Shown here: piece by piece, positions 1-13,300 of the stretch
How positions within the stretch are numbered: position 1 is the stretch's first letter
Layout: each line of letters begins with the position of its first letter
DNA from: Ophthalmolycus amberensis
Taxonomy: Eukaryota > Chordata > Actinopteri > Perciformes > Zoarcidae
Length of the DNA stretch: 64,000 nucleotides
NCBI GenBank assembly: GCA_024529925.1
Contig: JAFEUB010001787.1
Location: forward strand, 1,107,501-1,171,500
Reading direction: 5' to 3'
Notes under the pieces: generated by a model
The model's input: only the letters and a program-made list of their open reading frames with translations
Database searches by the model: none
What the model was told of the DNA's origin: nothing
Made by a program: the position numbers and the translations under genes

Positions 1-494
1 TGTGTCCATGGAAGGAAAACACGGTATTGAACATCTCTACTCATTTCAGCCCAGGTGTCATACACACATCATCATTTGTATATCTAGGCAGATTAGGGAC
101 ATTATTATTTTCAGCATACGTGTTCATCCACATGTAAACACACAGACAGTAGTCTGGTTCTTATATAGATCACGGCTCATTTAATGATTATCCACCACCG
201 GTGCACACGCACCTACAAGACTATCACCGAATCAATATTAATGTCATCAAAGTCATTAAAGTCTGCAATTATTTGGCCAGATGCAGCTCTGTAGTGTTAC
301 TCGGCAGGTCGTCTTCACATGCTCGCTGTAATGCAAGTCTTTGACTTCTTGGTTTCTCTTCAGCCGTGTTTAGCCGATCTAGAGTTAGCAGTCCAGAGAG
401 GTTCTGTTCCTCCATAAAAGGATAAGCTGCAGTAGTTCTACACAGTCAGGGAAGAATAATACCATCGACTAGAGTGGGGGTCATTAGAATATGC

Positions 495-740
495 ACTGGT
501 GGTTTAGGGCCAAAATACATCTCTGATCTGCTGCTACCTTATGAACCATCCCGACCCCTCAGGTCGTCTGGGACCGGTCTACTTTCTGTTCCCAGAGTCA
601 GAACTAAACATGGAGAAGAAGCGTTCAGTTTTTCTGCTCCACATATCTGGAACAAAGTCCCAGAAAGCTGCAGGTCTGCTGAGACCCTCAGCTCCTTTAA
701 ATCAACATTGAAGACTTTTCTGTTTGCTGCCTTTAATTGA
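495..740 (+). pseudogene. LINE reverse transcriptase, C-terminal fragment
   Basis: This open frame encodes about 80 residues matching the C-terminal tail of the LINE protein encoded by copy C. Shared words include YISDLLLPYEPSRPLRSSG and SFSAPHIWNKVPESC. It begins where the truncated element begins and stops at the natural TGA of the family. The catalytic RT motifs lie upstream in full-length elements and are absent here. The ending FAAFN is one residue shorter than FAAAFN in copy C, a 3-bp length difference. The ATG at 474 is outside the recognisable element and is fortuitous. Confidence 0.8.
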
Positions 741-880
741 ACCACATTCAATTAATATATTTATCAATTTCCTGCATTTCTGCATTTTACTACTGTATTT
801 TATTTCTTACACTGTTCTTAATTGCTGTTAAATCTCCTTTTCTTTTGCCTTATGTTTTGATGCTTTTAATGGTTTTAAAA

Positions 881-1068
881 GGACTGCACAATATATCGCC
901 ATTTCCTCCGGGACCGAGTTCGTGCAAGGCGTACACTATAAAACGCAGATCGGCAGAGATCTTTTCCAGACGTGGTTTGTGTGCGAGTAATTGCAGAATT
1001 GCGGCATGTGTATGGTTGATTGCGTGCAGCGTAATGTCTCAGGGAGACATCGATTATTGTTTCAATGT
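881..1068. mobile_element. Fragment inserted in LINE copy A, possibly DNA-transposon derived
   Basis: This block splits the LINE 3' UTR and has no counterpart in copies B and C. It starts with a GGACTGCACAATATATCG-like stretch, resembling the termini of fish MITEs that begin GGGCTGCACGATAT. It ends near ATCGATTATTGTTTC. No second terminal inverted repeat is evident. The flanking 45-bp duplication of LINE sequence is far too long for a normal target-site duplication. A local duplication or a template switch is as likely as simple transposition. The family call is an inference from the first bases. Confidence 0.4.
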
Positions 1069-1186
1069 ATGTTTTAAATCTCCTTTACTTTTGCCTTTAT
1101 GCTTTTAATGGTTTCATGTGAAGCACTTTGAATTACCTTGTTGTTGAAATGTGCTATACAAATAAACTTGCCTTGCCTTGCCTTGG

Positions 1187-2010
1187 TGTGTCTATGTCTG
1201 TGTGTGAAATGAAGACATGGACAAAAAGTTGAGTGGGATAGCGTTGCCATAAAAGATGGAGATTGGTGGGTGGGATGGGAATGCAAAGGCAACTGCAAGC
1301 ACAAGATTACTCCCCAAAGTGTATTCCATCCCCTCTTTGAACTGGAAAAACTGCTTTAAATGCTGCAAGCAAAGAACATGCAAAAGCATATAATAGCTTT
1401 GTTGTATGCAGCCACATCCCTGCGTATGCTTGAGCAAATCATAGGCAAACTGATGCTGAATTATGTGTTCGTATATTTGTGTTTATTTGGCCAGGACAGC
1501 GGAGGAGAGCATTCACACCACAACGAAAATTACACAGGCAGAAATAAAGCACGAGCGAGCACCGTCGACCAGCCTCATAACATTTCCATAATGTTGCCAC
1601 CCCCTCCTACACACATACACCTGGCTGCTTCATAATTCAAAAGAGGGACTCTCTTTTTGAGGATTTGGCAACTTAGGTCATATGAAAGCAGCTGCAGATT
1701 TAATGGGGGGGGGGGGGGGGGGGGGGGCTCTTTGGATGTCTGAAAGTCAGACCACAGTGTGAAACAGCTCCAATGCATGACCAAATGTACTCGCTGACAA
1801 AGACGGAGAGCCTAATGACCCCATCAGCCTGGGCTCAAGCACAGCATTCTGCCAGCACTGCTTGTACACATGCTGTTCTCAAACAGATGCGGGTCCAGTG
1901 AATGACAATAACAAGAACGAGGCGACAGAGAAATGCTATGCTTTCACCCACAACAGTCCAAAATGAGAGACGAGTACAAACAAGGTGATTTCAAAAGGAC
2001 CAAAAACACA
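1187..2010. other. Non-coding stretch, no gene seen
   Basis: This stretch is AT-rich non-coding DNA containing the poly-G tract listed separately. Short open frames here overlap on both strands and have no recognisable domain. Confidence 0.6.
1705..1727 (+). repeat. Poly-G tract of 23 bases
   Basis: This is an uninterrupted run of 23 G. Such a run can form G-quadruplex structure on the plus strand and is prone to length errors in replication and sequencing, so the exact length is unreliable. Confidence 0.9.
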
Positions 2011-2018
2011 CAACTGTG

Positions 2019-2347
2019 TAGCGGTGTAACGGCCCACGTTAACCATCACAGTGTGAAATAAAGTGTCACAGACGATTGTTATCCACCAATATTCAGTAAG
2101 ATATGCGATCAGGACATCAGCATTTATGCGGTTCAGAGCGGTTGAAATGAGTTTTGGGACAGATGGACTATCTTAGACCAGCTGCTGTAATCAAACTACA
2201 AAAGGATATGTATCGGCAATTAGTATCAGCGGCAAAAAAACATGATCAGGGATCTCTAAAAGTTATATTTGCTTCCTTTTTTCTTTTGTGCTGAACCGAT
2301 CTGCGATACGATACGAACCACAAGTTGTATGATCCGTTGCACCACTA
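2019..2347. mobile_element. hAT-type MITE, 329 bp, with 8-bp target duplication
   Basis: The left end reads TAGCGGTGTAACGG, and the right end, reverse-complemented, reads TAGTGGTGCAACGG: inverted repeats of 14 bp with two mismatches. The flanks are CAACTGTG (2011-2018) and CAACTGCG (2348-2355), a 7/8 match of the length hAT transposases generate. There is no coding capacity, so it is a non-autonomous element. Its interior (GCGGCAAAAAAA, then a TTATATTTGCTTCC module) is shared with the element at 57.4-57.64 kb and more loosely with those at 25.8 and 53.0 kb. The ends and duplication are seen directly. The superfamily follows from the 8-bp duplication and the related copy that carries a hAT transposase remnant. 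Confidence 0.75.
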
Positions 2348-2355
2348 CAACTGCG

Positions 2356-5300
2356 TAATGTAAGACTAGCTCACATCAGATGTCTCATTAACATGCTGTG
2401 GTCCTAGAGAGCGTCTCAGCTGCAGGACTGAGCTGTGTACGTTCAGTTATTTTCCATGAGAGAAGAAGAGTTGAGTCACATCTGTCTGCTTGCTTCATGA
2501 GAGGGATGAACAGTACACCAGTTACTTTGGAGATTCAGCTCCTGAGATGTGCTCATCTGTGCTGCCTAGGGAAACAAGTCTTGATCAGAGTTTTGCAGCT
2601 GTGGATAGGAAGTGTACAGTTCACTAGTGGAGAACACTAATGGCCACTAATAACACTTATTATAGGGTGAAGGCGGCAAAGAGGACAGTACTGTTGGGGT
2701 CCCCAAATGGTGAAAATAATTAAGCAGGTAAATAGCAGTAACAAGAAATGCAATTTTGGGTGTCCTCCGTCTCCCATTAAAATTGCTGTGGCAATAAATA
2801 GAAGGTAAATTGGTCTCTTCAGGGTCTTTGGGATTGCTTGGTGGACTAATGGCTAGTGTGGCCGTCTGCTACCTTCTGATACAGTTGTGTAGAAACCCCA
2901 ATTTATCTCTGTTGAGCCTACAGCTGCTACGTTAACAGTCAACAGTTGCCTCCGAGGCTTTACCTTAACATAAGCAAACATGCCGAACTAAAAAGTCCTG
3001 TCCATCCGATTTAGCGAGTGCAAACGCACCATTAAAATGGACAAAATGTTTGCTTTTCAGTGTGGCTGAAAATGTCATAAAGTGGGCAGTCCTTGTACAC
3101 ACTAATAAACAAATACTTACAGGTACACACAGATACACAACCCTTCTTAGCGTTTGTCTGGTTACACTTACACTTACTGAAGGCCAGCAGATGAACACCA
3201 GCTCAAACTAAGAATCCTAATAACTGTTACGCCGCCGAACGGCATGCTGGGTACAGCTTGCTCCCCATCGCTCATTACAGTACATTCAAATACAGAACAG
3301 TACACTGATCTGTTACACTGAAGCAAACTCAAACAATTCAAGCATCAGCAATCTAACTTTCCGACTATGTCATGGCAGGTCGAGTGTTAAGTTATTTGGA
3401 TGAGTGGTTCTCTAGAAAGCTGCAAGCAGCGATATCGCAGATCAAGCAAACGTGCACGTTTTCAATGGGCACTGCACTCAGTGATAACAATAGAAGAACT
3501 GCTTAGAGAAATGTTAAGAGGAGCATGAACTTTAAAATGCCATTACAGTCCTTTCATCGCACATATCTGAGGTGACCAAGTGTCGGGTGAAATGAAAGGA
3601 CAGCAGTGTGCAATGGCAACACCACCATTAAGAGCCCTTCCTGTGAGCTGCAAAACTGGGAATCCATGCTACAAGGAACATGGGTGAATATGAATTTGGT
3701 GAAATAAAATAATGGTCCTGAGAATCCAGGACTTGCAGTCTCTACTTCTAGGTCAATAGGAGCAACAGCTCCGAACCACCGTATACTTCTGATGCTCGTC
3801 TGTGCACGACTCCTTGAAAACCAAACAGCTTGGTGGAAAAAGAAAAAGGTTCACAGGCAGGAGAGCAGACCATCTTTAGTCGAAGCATTAAAACCCCACC
3901 TGTCGCTTTGTTGTTTTTAACCCTCTTGCTTTTCCTTCCTGCTGTAGCAAGTCAGATTGAGCGGCCCTACTTGTATCCATGCTGCTCAACTGAGGATAGC
4001 AGATCTGTGTCAATGGCAGTAAGCGTCAGGGCATCTTTCAGATGGGCTATATTTATCACACACACTGGTTTTTCCATCATGTTTGGGGGAATATGGACTT
4101 GAAGAAGTCTAATTCCTGTGTAGGACAGATTGCTTGTCCTGCTGCAATCAAACCTCCGTTCAAATATTGGTCCATTCCCCTGAACTAGTGTGCAGAGGGT
4201 TTGAAGCATTGTGGATTTCGATCCAAAATCAAAGTTATTGTTTGCCGACACACAGTGTGACATGCCTTCCTTGTTTGACTCTGAACTTCACTCTGTGGTT
4301 CTTTGTTCCTGCCAACTGAAAGAGAAGTCGATGTGGAGGATACATTCCCCAGGTCTTGGTTTGAAGGTCTGGTTGGCTGAGCACGTTTCTCACCAACCAT
4401 CAGTCCCAACATTGAATAGGGGGACAAAACAAAATCATTCAGTTTATACACCTGCCTGGCTGTGGGTAATGAAAACAGGCTGGCAAGCGGCCCAGAGAGA
4501 GACATGCGTCTGTCTGTTGTTCGATGGTTGGATCTGCATCAGTCGGCGCTGTCAGTGTGCCCACTAAACAGTGGCAGGCAATGACAGAATTATGAGAGAA
4601 TATGGGAGCAAGCAAGAGTGGAATGCCAAAATGTTTGGTGGGGGTGTCATTTTGTTTAAAAAGAAAGGTGTACAGGTCTTTAAAATGATATGCACAGACT
4701 ATTAGCACGGTTAGGGGTGACTCTTGTATGTGATGTTTTGCATTGTTAGAAAGTTTTTAGCAGATTGCAGAGCACTGACTGGGCCACGGTTCCTTTTGGG
4801 GATCACAACAATAGAGCGCCTCTGGTTGAGGTACAGAAGGATGAATTGGGAGTATTTGAAATGTAACCGACGTCTCCAGCAGCAGCTCATTCTAGTCGTT
4901 GTAATTAATGTACTTGATTAACTTGATGGCAGGTCCAAATGAAGGTTGACTGTTGTGCTCTCTGAAAGCTGATGTCTGTACTGATTCATGAGGGAAGAAT
5001 CCTCACTCGCTAACTGGTGTACAAATGTGTTTCTGTAGTTTCTCCAACTTAATGATACATCTCATTAGCTGATCGCTTCATGAGAATTACTGGAGTCAAA
5101 CAGTTCAACTTTCATTCTTATATCAAAAATGTAAGCGTATGAATTCAATAGTTTGAACCAGGACTTTCTGTATTTTGATTAATTAGCTTGTGAAAAATAG
5201 GGTGTGACAGTCAGAGAGCTACTCTTCTTATTCTAATGTACCAAATACCTATTTCATGAAAATGCTGGGTGAATACAAGCATGTGATCGGTCTCTGTGTC

Positions 5301-8300
5301 AAGTATAACTCAGTGTTAAAGGATTCAACATTCTGAAATGCTACATACACTGAAATTGTAAAAGACCAATGCAGTGTTATACAACAGTCCTGCTGTTGAA
5401 ATGTATTAATAATAAAAGAATAGAAACTCCCATCTGTATAATGCAATACATACCACAATCTTCATTCAGGGAGGATTTACAGCACAGCTGTTGTGTTGGA
5501 CTGCAGTACTTGTAGCTAAGTTTACTGATAAACTGGATGTTACCGTGTCAATGTGACCCTGTCCTGATACACCATTTCTAATAATCACTCTCAACTTCGA
5601 CATGCTAATCGTTATGTGCCATTTGCAATAGGTCGGAGTCAGACACCATGATTCCTTTGCCCTTAATGTATCAGCCTGCTCTGCTGACCTCATTTGTGGA
5701 TCCACATTCTCTTTAATGTGGCGCTGCCCTGCAGAAATGGGGTCCAGCTCATAAAAAATCTAAGGTTTACAGGGTGACTCTGAAATTGAGCATAACACAG
5801 CTCAGTGCAGACATGATCTCCCCCTCTGCTGAGTCGATGTGTGAGCAGAGTGCATAATAGACTCAGTTATTATGCCACATCATTATTGCGGTCAAATGAC
5901 AGCGTGCCAGGTTCTTGTGTTGATACATGTCTGCTGGCGCTGCTCCCTGAAGATGACAAAGGCTTCTTCAGTGGAGGGGGTTAATAATGTTAGTTGACAG
6001 ATCAGAGGGCAGCCTGAGCAAGCCAAATAATAAAACAGGAAATCAGTAATGCTATTACCTAATCAGAGTTATTTTCATCATAGACAGAAAAAAAACAGGG
6101 CACGGAGGGGGAAGAGATAAAGAATCAACCTTGTTCTGAGCTTGCATAAACAGCTTATTATCTGGGTAGATAATTATTCACGGTGTGTGTGAATGTTGAT
6201 TACAGCTTTCTCCTGTTGTGTGTAATTGGAGGGAGACATTCACTCATCAAATATAGATGAAATGGATGTTGATGCTTTCCATCACGGCACTTAATCACGG
6301 CCTTCAGTAAACGGTAAGGGCAGGCTGGACGTCATAGGGCGACTGTAACTGATTGGTAAACACTGGCGGGTTTGCCTGCTCGGTTTGTGGAGATGGTGGG
6401 AGGCGATAATTGTGTTTGAGCTGAGCAACTCAAAGATGTGTAAACAGCAAGGTATGGTTACAAAAACGGAGTGTAATAAGACAGTGCTTAGCATCAGCAT
6501 ATGTCAATAGAAACTTGGACAATAGTTTTAAAGGAGGAAAACTATATATACTCTGGTCTTTACTTGTGCACAGTGCCCCAGGGTGGTGAGAAAGCTGACC
6601 TCAGCTGACAGTTGTGCTGTCGTCCTGTGTCCACAGTGCCGGGTGCAGTGACACTCCCACGCTACAATCCACTTACTTAGCAATATGTTTATCACACTGC
6701 CATAGATTTCCTCTCAAGCTGAACGATGAGCTGGAGCCGGCTGCAAACAGGCACGCACCCAATTGTTGCACGAGTTTAGCATGCGACCTGCAGACTACAG
6801 ACAAACCACAGACAGGAAAGAAAAAAATAACCTGTATCACCGGAGCGACTAACCCCTCGATCGCCACCTGATCTTTGCTCGTCTTCAAAAGGTAGGATTA
6901 GTGTCAGGCTGAGGTCAGAAAGTTAAGGCAAGGGGCCTACAGGGAGAGGGGATGAGTTTAAGCCCTGAACCACAAGATAAGATCAAGTTCAGTACAGACC
7001 AAGGACAAATTGGCAAGTAGAAGGAAAAAGTGGGAATGAGGGGCTTTTTAATCACAAGCAAACAAGGAAAGAAAACCTGCCTGTATCTGGGCCGATGGAT
7101 CAAATCTGAGCATCTGCCTCGTACAGTATGCAAAGCCACTAACAGCCTGAGGGTAACAGGGACTCCTCCATTGCCACATTACTATCCTCCAGCCTTCCAT
7201 CTACTATCAAGGCAATAACATCCAGCAGCATAAAACCAGAGTTTGATATTGGTCAAATCAACTCATAGTTAGTGTTTTGGAACCCTAAATGCGTGGCTTG
7301 CTCCTGAGTAACCATTAACTTTCGCTCGTTTGATGCTTTGAAAAAGTTCAGGAAGTAACACGCACACAAAAAGCAGTATCGAGCAGCTAATCACTATGCA
7401 GGAGAAACTAATGCTTGCTGAATGCAGTGTTGTTGATTTTAAAAAGCCATTACGTAAGGTAATGAATATGCGTAGAGTCTTGGGGGCAGCAGCTCAGCGA
7501 GCTTAGTGTTTACTCTGCTTTAAAAGGGTGCTGCTTGCATTTGGGCTCATTATAAACTGCTCTATATTCAGAGTAAAAGTGGTTGATAGTAATTCAAGGA
7601 TGTGTGATGTATAGACTGAGTTAGGGCAGTGATTCACAGAGGATGCTCAGCAGTAAACTTGTTTTATTCATTTTGGGTTAAAAGGACTGACCTACAGTCT
7701 ACCTGGGAGGAAGAGCTTTCAGCAGGAGCGAACCACGTGGCTGCTTTATGGAACCGCGTTTGATGCTTTGACGGCCCCTTTTCCCACTTGTATTTGCCTC
7801 TTTGGGATGAACTTTGGGATCCTGTGTGACTATTATGCTTCTAAATATCAAGCACCTCGTCTGCCCACATTATTCTGCAATCAGAAGACGGTAACAGAGA
7901 CAGAACTGTCGGTCCATGGTGCTGGGATTAGCACTACAGCAGTCGAAAGGGCAGGTACCCTGTGGAAAGGTGAAAAACAGAGGGAAGGTGGAGGTGTATG
8001 GGACAGGAGCTGGGCCTTAACATGGCTGCCACGTCCACCACTTTGCCCTAACATTTCAGCAAAAAGGTCAGACAACCCGCCGGCCAAGTTTATGAATAGT
8101 CTGACGGAGAGGAGAAACGCGAAGAAGGCAGGTAGAAGGTCTCTGCATTGACTTGGCTCAGACAGAGGAGGGAGGCAGCTTTTGTCAGTGTCCAGATGGG
8201 AGCTGCTCTGTATCCTCTACATCAGGAGCGGAGTTCTGACCTTATCTTATTCAACAGGGCCACTCGCTTCAGGCGTTGATTTGTTCAGCTTGCACTCTCT

Positions 8301-9180
8301 AGTGCCTGCACATTTCAAAATAGGACCTTTGACGGTAGTAAAGAATTAAACAGTAAAAAAAAACATAGATACACGCAGAAAAGAATTCCTCGATTGTAAT
8401 AAATTCTCCCTGCATGCAGAAGCAATACCCTTAGGCAGTTTATGGTGATGCCTTTGGTCCTCCAGGATGGAAGTAAATGTTCCTTCACACACTGCTCTAT
8501 TTTCATATTGTAAGGGAACTAAGGCAACAGCACGTTCAGAGGCTTCCTTCTACTTGCCTCTGACTGCAGACGCAGCGCACTTCCAATTGAAGAGGCGGTG
8601 GCTTGACTCAATTTCTACAGCCAGCAGTGCTATCCGCCTACACTGGTCCTGAGAGCTACAGATATGGACATGACATTTTCACACCGAAACAGGGAAGCAC
8701 CGTCTAAAACTTCTCCAGATGAGGTCAAACTATATAGACTCAGATGGAAAAACAGACCTTGTTTCTCTGCCCATGTGAGATTAGCCAACACAGAAAGCCT
8801 CACTGAACATAGAAACACGTGTTAAGTAGCACAGTGCACACTGTAGTTCCTTTGAGACAGAGCACGCACTCATGCACAAACAGGCTTACATTTACAGTGT
8901 CTGCACATTGAGCTAAAAGATTATTAATGTTGCTAAAGCAAGCGCGTGCTGAATAAAGCGATTAACAACTGTAACTGATTATAACAACTGTAACTGTGAT
9001 TATGATAACTAATCTGTGTTAGAAATGTGTGAGTGTAGGAAAAGGGGAAGTGCAACAGATGTTGAACACCCAGACACGCGCAGAGCTTGATTAAGTAAGC
9101 GCCCAGACAGGGAAGTTGGGGTGATTTCGTCATGCACACACACACAAAATGTAGGTACTTTCGAAGCACATGCACCAAAT
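2356..9180. other. Long non-coding stretch, no gene supported
   Basis: I see no gene here. Open frames are short, occur in several overlapping frames on both strands, and show no known motif. The segment at about 5,780-6,060 has an even mix of AT-rich homeobox-like words and looks more complex than its surroundings, but without comparison to other fish genomes it cannot be called conserved. No tRNA, rRNA or transposon end was recognised. Confidence 0.55.
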
Positions 9181-9189
9181 CAATGATGT

Positions 9190-10370
9190 CATGTTAATCA
9201 TGGGCTGAGGGAGGACGTGTTGGGGAAGAGGGGGGAGAGACGCGAGAGGCAGCCCAAAAGTGTTATAAAAGAAGTAACTTGCAAACAGCAAGACGGGATT
9301 TCTATACGGGAGCTGTCCAGACGCTCCGAGAAGAAGATACGGACGATTGCGCAACTGAAGTATTCGAGGACTTCGTCTCTGTTCACGGAAAGAAGACCGC
9401 TGTTCGTGGACAAAGATTGAAAGACGAAGATTTTCCTCTCCCCACTGCTCGACTCGAACAACTGAACAACGGAGAAACGCGGCAGTCCTAAAAAGACTTT
9501 GTACTGAGCCTTGGGGACTGTTGAACGGACTCCGCTGCAGGGCAGGAGGACCGAGGGTCTGGCCAGACCTTCGCTCCTAACAACTCCAAAAGAACCTTTT
9601 CATCGGACCTTTGAAATCCAGCTCCCACCGAGCCGTCTCGGCATCTAAAACTAATGAGTATAATCTAAGAAGAAAATTATAACGAATTGAAACAAGTGTA
9701 GTAACATTTTATGTGAGCTGTAGCTTAACCCTTGCTAAAACTAACCAAGTATAACCTGCAATAAATATCTAATCTGCATTTAAAGTAAATTTCTCAAGTG
9801 CATTTATTTGCTTAGGTAGTAAGAGTTCCTCGTGGCAGTAAAAAGTTAAATCTGTTGTATGTCTAACAACTGAGTTCTGTAAGGTTATCCTAGAGACCGA
9901 ATCCACTTAACAATCCCTTACGGTTTTAGAAAGTAATCCTAGCCGTTAAAACCTAACCTGGCATTTACCAAGAGCACGGATCCATAAGAGGGAAGCTGCC
10001 ATAACCGACGCGACTGGCAGGAGCGCCCGGGGCCAGGACTGGCCTCTCGGCCGAGCGCGCTCAGACCGGAGGAAGCAGGGTAGACGTCGGAAGTAACGGC
10101 AGTGAGCGGAGCCAGGCGAGTTCCCTCGCCAGAACACCAGCTCGACAATCTTTTAATAGAGAGCTGAGTCAGTAAGTAGCCCCGTATCGGGCCAGGAGTA
10201 CCCCAGGATCTAACACGTTTGAATGAAGCTACTCGCAGGGTCACAAGGCTCCAAAGTTCCTCTTCCTCACCAGCCATCCAGACCACGGTCCACATGAAAA
10301 CACCCAATTCCCAGGATGCTTTCTGTCCAGATGGGCCGAGCAAGCGACACTTGTTCAATTAAAGGCATCA
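9190..10370. mobile_element. LTR-like retroelement remnant (uncertain)
   Basis: This block differs in composition from its neighbours. A plus-strand TATA-like GTTATAAAAG lies near 9,262. It is followed by a purine-rich GA/CG-containing segment with two overlapping open frames, an AT-rich stretch with AATAAA near 9,760, and a distinctly GC-rich segment (about 9,990-10,140). The order promoter-like box, GC-rich transcribed part, polyadenylation signal and GC-rich leader is what a solo or partial LTR would show. No paired LTR, convincing primer-binding site, gag, protease or polymerase motif was found. It could instead be a CpG-rich regulatory island or another repeat class. Confidence 0.3.
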
Positions 10371-13300
10371 GGGGAGACCTAACCACTTCATTATCTGCAA
10401 GCTGGCCCCACATTGATCAGCCTGTCTGGGACCACTCGCAGCCTGTGTGACAGCTTAATCTGGGCCCTGCACATGCACAAATACTGTCTTTCACTCAGGC
10501 ACCCTGTCATGTACACACACACACACACACATTCAATCTATTACAGAGTGATGTGGATATACTCTCCACAGGTATAAGCACGTTTTGTGTGTCTGTCTCA
10601 CGTGAGCAAAAGAAGACAGGCAGAGGCAGGAAGAGGTTCTGGGGGATTGGATCGGTTTCAAGTGTCATGTCATGAAAACAAATGGTTGTCTCTCTTTTAG
10701 TTTCCTGGTGAAACCAGCAGAAGGAAAATTGCCATGATGGAGTTGCTATATGATATGATAGAGAAGTCCCAATCTGGAGTAAAAGTTTAGTGGCCACCTG
10801 TGGCACCAGGACTGGCACAACATTTGCTTTCCACACGTTCATTTTGCAGGATCGATGACTTAAACAATCCTGAAAATAAAACTGCCTGACCTGATGATGC
10901 GAGCACTCATGTTCAGAACTTAACATAGAAATGGTACCACACACAGAGTTACAGCGGGTCCAAAGAACATAGCAGAGGATGTGTTTGAATGGACATTTGG
11001 TGATCTAATTATCCAAAGCAATGTGGGGCACATTCTGCATAACCTAGTAGTTGGTGAGTTTGTGCACCAAATTGAGGGCCGGATGATTTGTGAGGCCATG
11101 TCTTACATGTTAAAGCCAACAGCTTGGGGCTGCAGCACATCTTCGCTGATGCTGTATCACAACAAGCACAGACAAAATGTGAAGACTGGCTTATGTGTAG
11201 AATTCATAGCGACACCGCCGCACAGCGCACACAGGGCGCAATGGCCACATGGTGTGCATATCACTTTAAAGATGACACTGGCTTAGTTGACAAAATGAAA
11301 CCCTGGCCTAGCTGAACAGTCATTAACAGTGAAGTATCTCGGCCATGTCTCCTTCCACTCAAACAGCCGGCTGCAAGACGCCTCTGCTCTCCAGATTTCC
11401 CCCAACTCCCCATCTTCCTCCTTCTATCCCTTCTCTCTCGTCTCCCATCCCAATGTATCCATTTCTTCCCCTCTTTTCACTCCTTTCCTTTGCTCCTCGA
11501 CTTGTATCGCCCTTTAGCCCCTGTCCTGCCTGCAATCCCTTCATTTCTACTTTTCCCCCCTCCAAATAATCACATGCTGAGAAGGCAAGAAGGCCAGGCC
11601 CAAGTGAGCACTGAAGGCCTGTGGCATTCACGCTTCTCTTCGCTGGCCCTCAGAGAATTGGAGAGGCGACAGAAAAATAAATAAGACCTATAAGGAGAGG
11701 CTTTATGGCAGCTGCTGCACACATTTATGGTGTTTCTGATAACAACTCATCATAGCGGTTAGGCCACACTGACAGCAGAGAGAGAGAAAAACAGGGGACC
11801 CTTGTCGGCAGTGATGTTGTAAAAGGGACAGTTTAACTATGTATTCTTCTCACAGATGTCTGTTTTGTTTATCATGTAACAGTCTAAAACGGCACACAGG
11901 ATGCCACAAAGAGCAAGGTTTCATATAAGAACCCTGAGTTGAGCAAACCTCGCGTATAAATCCACAAAGCTGATTTAAAAGCATGCGAGTTAAAGCCTGA
12001 TAGGAACTTTAGAGACACAGACCGAGTTCATGCCGGTTCACTCTGGAGAAGACAGAGTTAGAGCTGTGATGTTAGCAGCCGCAGGGCAGCAAATATGAAT
12101 CAAACATTGATGGAAACACTTCTGTGAAAAGTTTTAAGGCAAACAACACGAGCCTAAGCAGGACCTTTGTATTTAATCAGTGGTGTGCGGATCCTGACAG
12201 GACCCCGGCTGTGATAAATGAAGAAATGCCTCGTTGTATAGTTTGCTGAGGTGTTGATTTTGTCAGAAGTTTGAATCCAGGATAGACTCATTTTTCAGTG
12301 CGAGATGTCTAGAGCAAAAGCAGAAATTCCACATAATAATTTTGGAAATAAAAATGTGTGCTGCAATATGAAAGTCAAAACATTTCAAACTGGAATGCAA
12401 TTAAATGACTGTCTTACATTGTACGCCATTTATTCAGAACAAGAAAGCACTTAATCAGTGTTTACTTTTTAATTATGTGACTGTGAGCGACATAATGGCT
12501 CCACCGACTGCAAACAGTGGCTTTCTGATGGGTGCACATACCCTGTTTAGAGAACTTTAGGTGTGTCCCGAGTGTTTATTCCGTTATTTGATCTATACCA
12601 AAGCAGTGTGTGTTCGGGGTGAGCCCGGTCAGAGCATGTGCCCGTTTGTCATTAAGAACCGTGGTATTGCTGCTTGCAGCGTTCTCCACAACTGCTCATT
12701 GCTGGTTGACTCTAGACAAGTGAAGAAGAGTTCAGTCTTAACCTTTGAATATCCAGCAGCAAATGAGACTAATGGCCTGTAGTCCAAAGAGCCCTGAAGC
12801 CACGCCCCCACTAGTTCTGCACAAAGAGCCGTTTGCTTGTTTATTTAAAGTTTTTGGATATAATCTATCCAAATTGCACCATCTTCGACACGGCACATCC
12901 TTTAGTCTCCAGCAACACACCCGCTAGATGTGAAGTAGATCAGTTTTGGAATTATGCATGGGGATCACACAATCAGAGATTCCTTGTTTTATTGTTACCT
13001 GGCATTTACAGAAAATTTAAATATCTATTCTAAATCCAGTGTTAACCATGAATTACCTCGACTGTGGCGTCAAGCCAAACTTGTCCCGCCACAGTTTCAT
13101 AATAAATGAAAGTATTTGTACACTCAACAGGTGGGCAGGCTCTCTATGTGTGCATCCCCTCTGCAGCGGTGCACAGGGGCAGCCTCAAGTCCGGCAAGCA
13201 AAGTGAAAGTAGCTCGCGACTCCTGCTTCGTCTTGAAACACGCGAGTGTGACTAATTGCAGTGTCATCATCATTCATATTTCTACAAACAATGTGTCTAT

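Larger units (their letters stand above)
494..1186 (+). mobile_element. L2/Maui-like LINE, 5'-truncated copy A
   Basis: This is the 3' end of a non-LTR retrotransposon. It starts inside the reverse-transcriptase ORF, near the codons for GLGPKYISDLLLPY. It runs through the stop codon and an AT-rich 3' UTR and ends in an AATAAA-like signal followed by short TTGCC tandem repeats, the expected LINE tail. By eye it is nearly identical to copy C on the minus strand at 61.5-63.5 kb and to copy B at 60.96-61.22 kb, differing at a few bases per hundred. The 3' UTR is interrupted by about 190 bp of unrelated sequence (881-1068), flanked on both sides by versions of the same roughly 45-bp UTR segment. 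Being 5'-truncated, it cannot move by itself. The clade assignment rests on general resemblance of the protein tail to fish L2 elements. Confidence 0.85.

Noticed and set aside
9939..10358. 139-codon minus-strand frame in the GC-rich block
   Set aside because: GC-rich sequence lacks stops by chance; no gag, protease or polymerase motif was visible.
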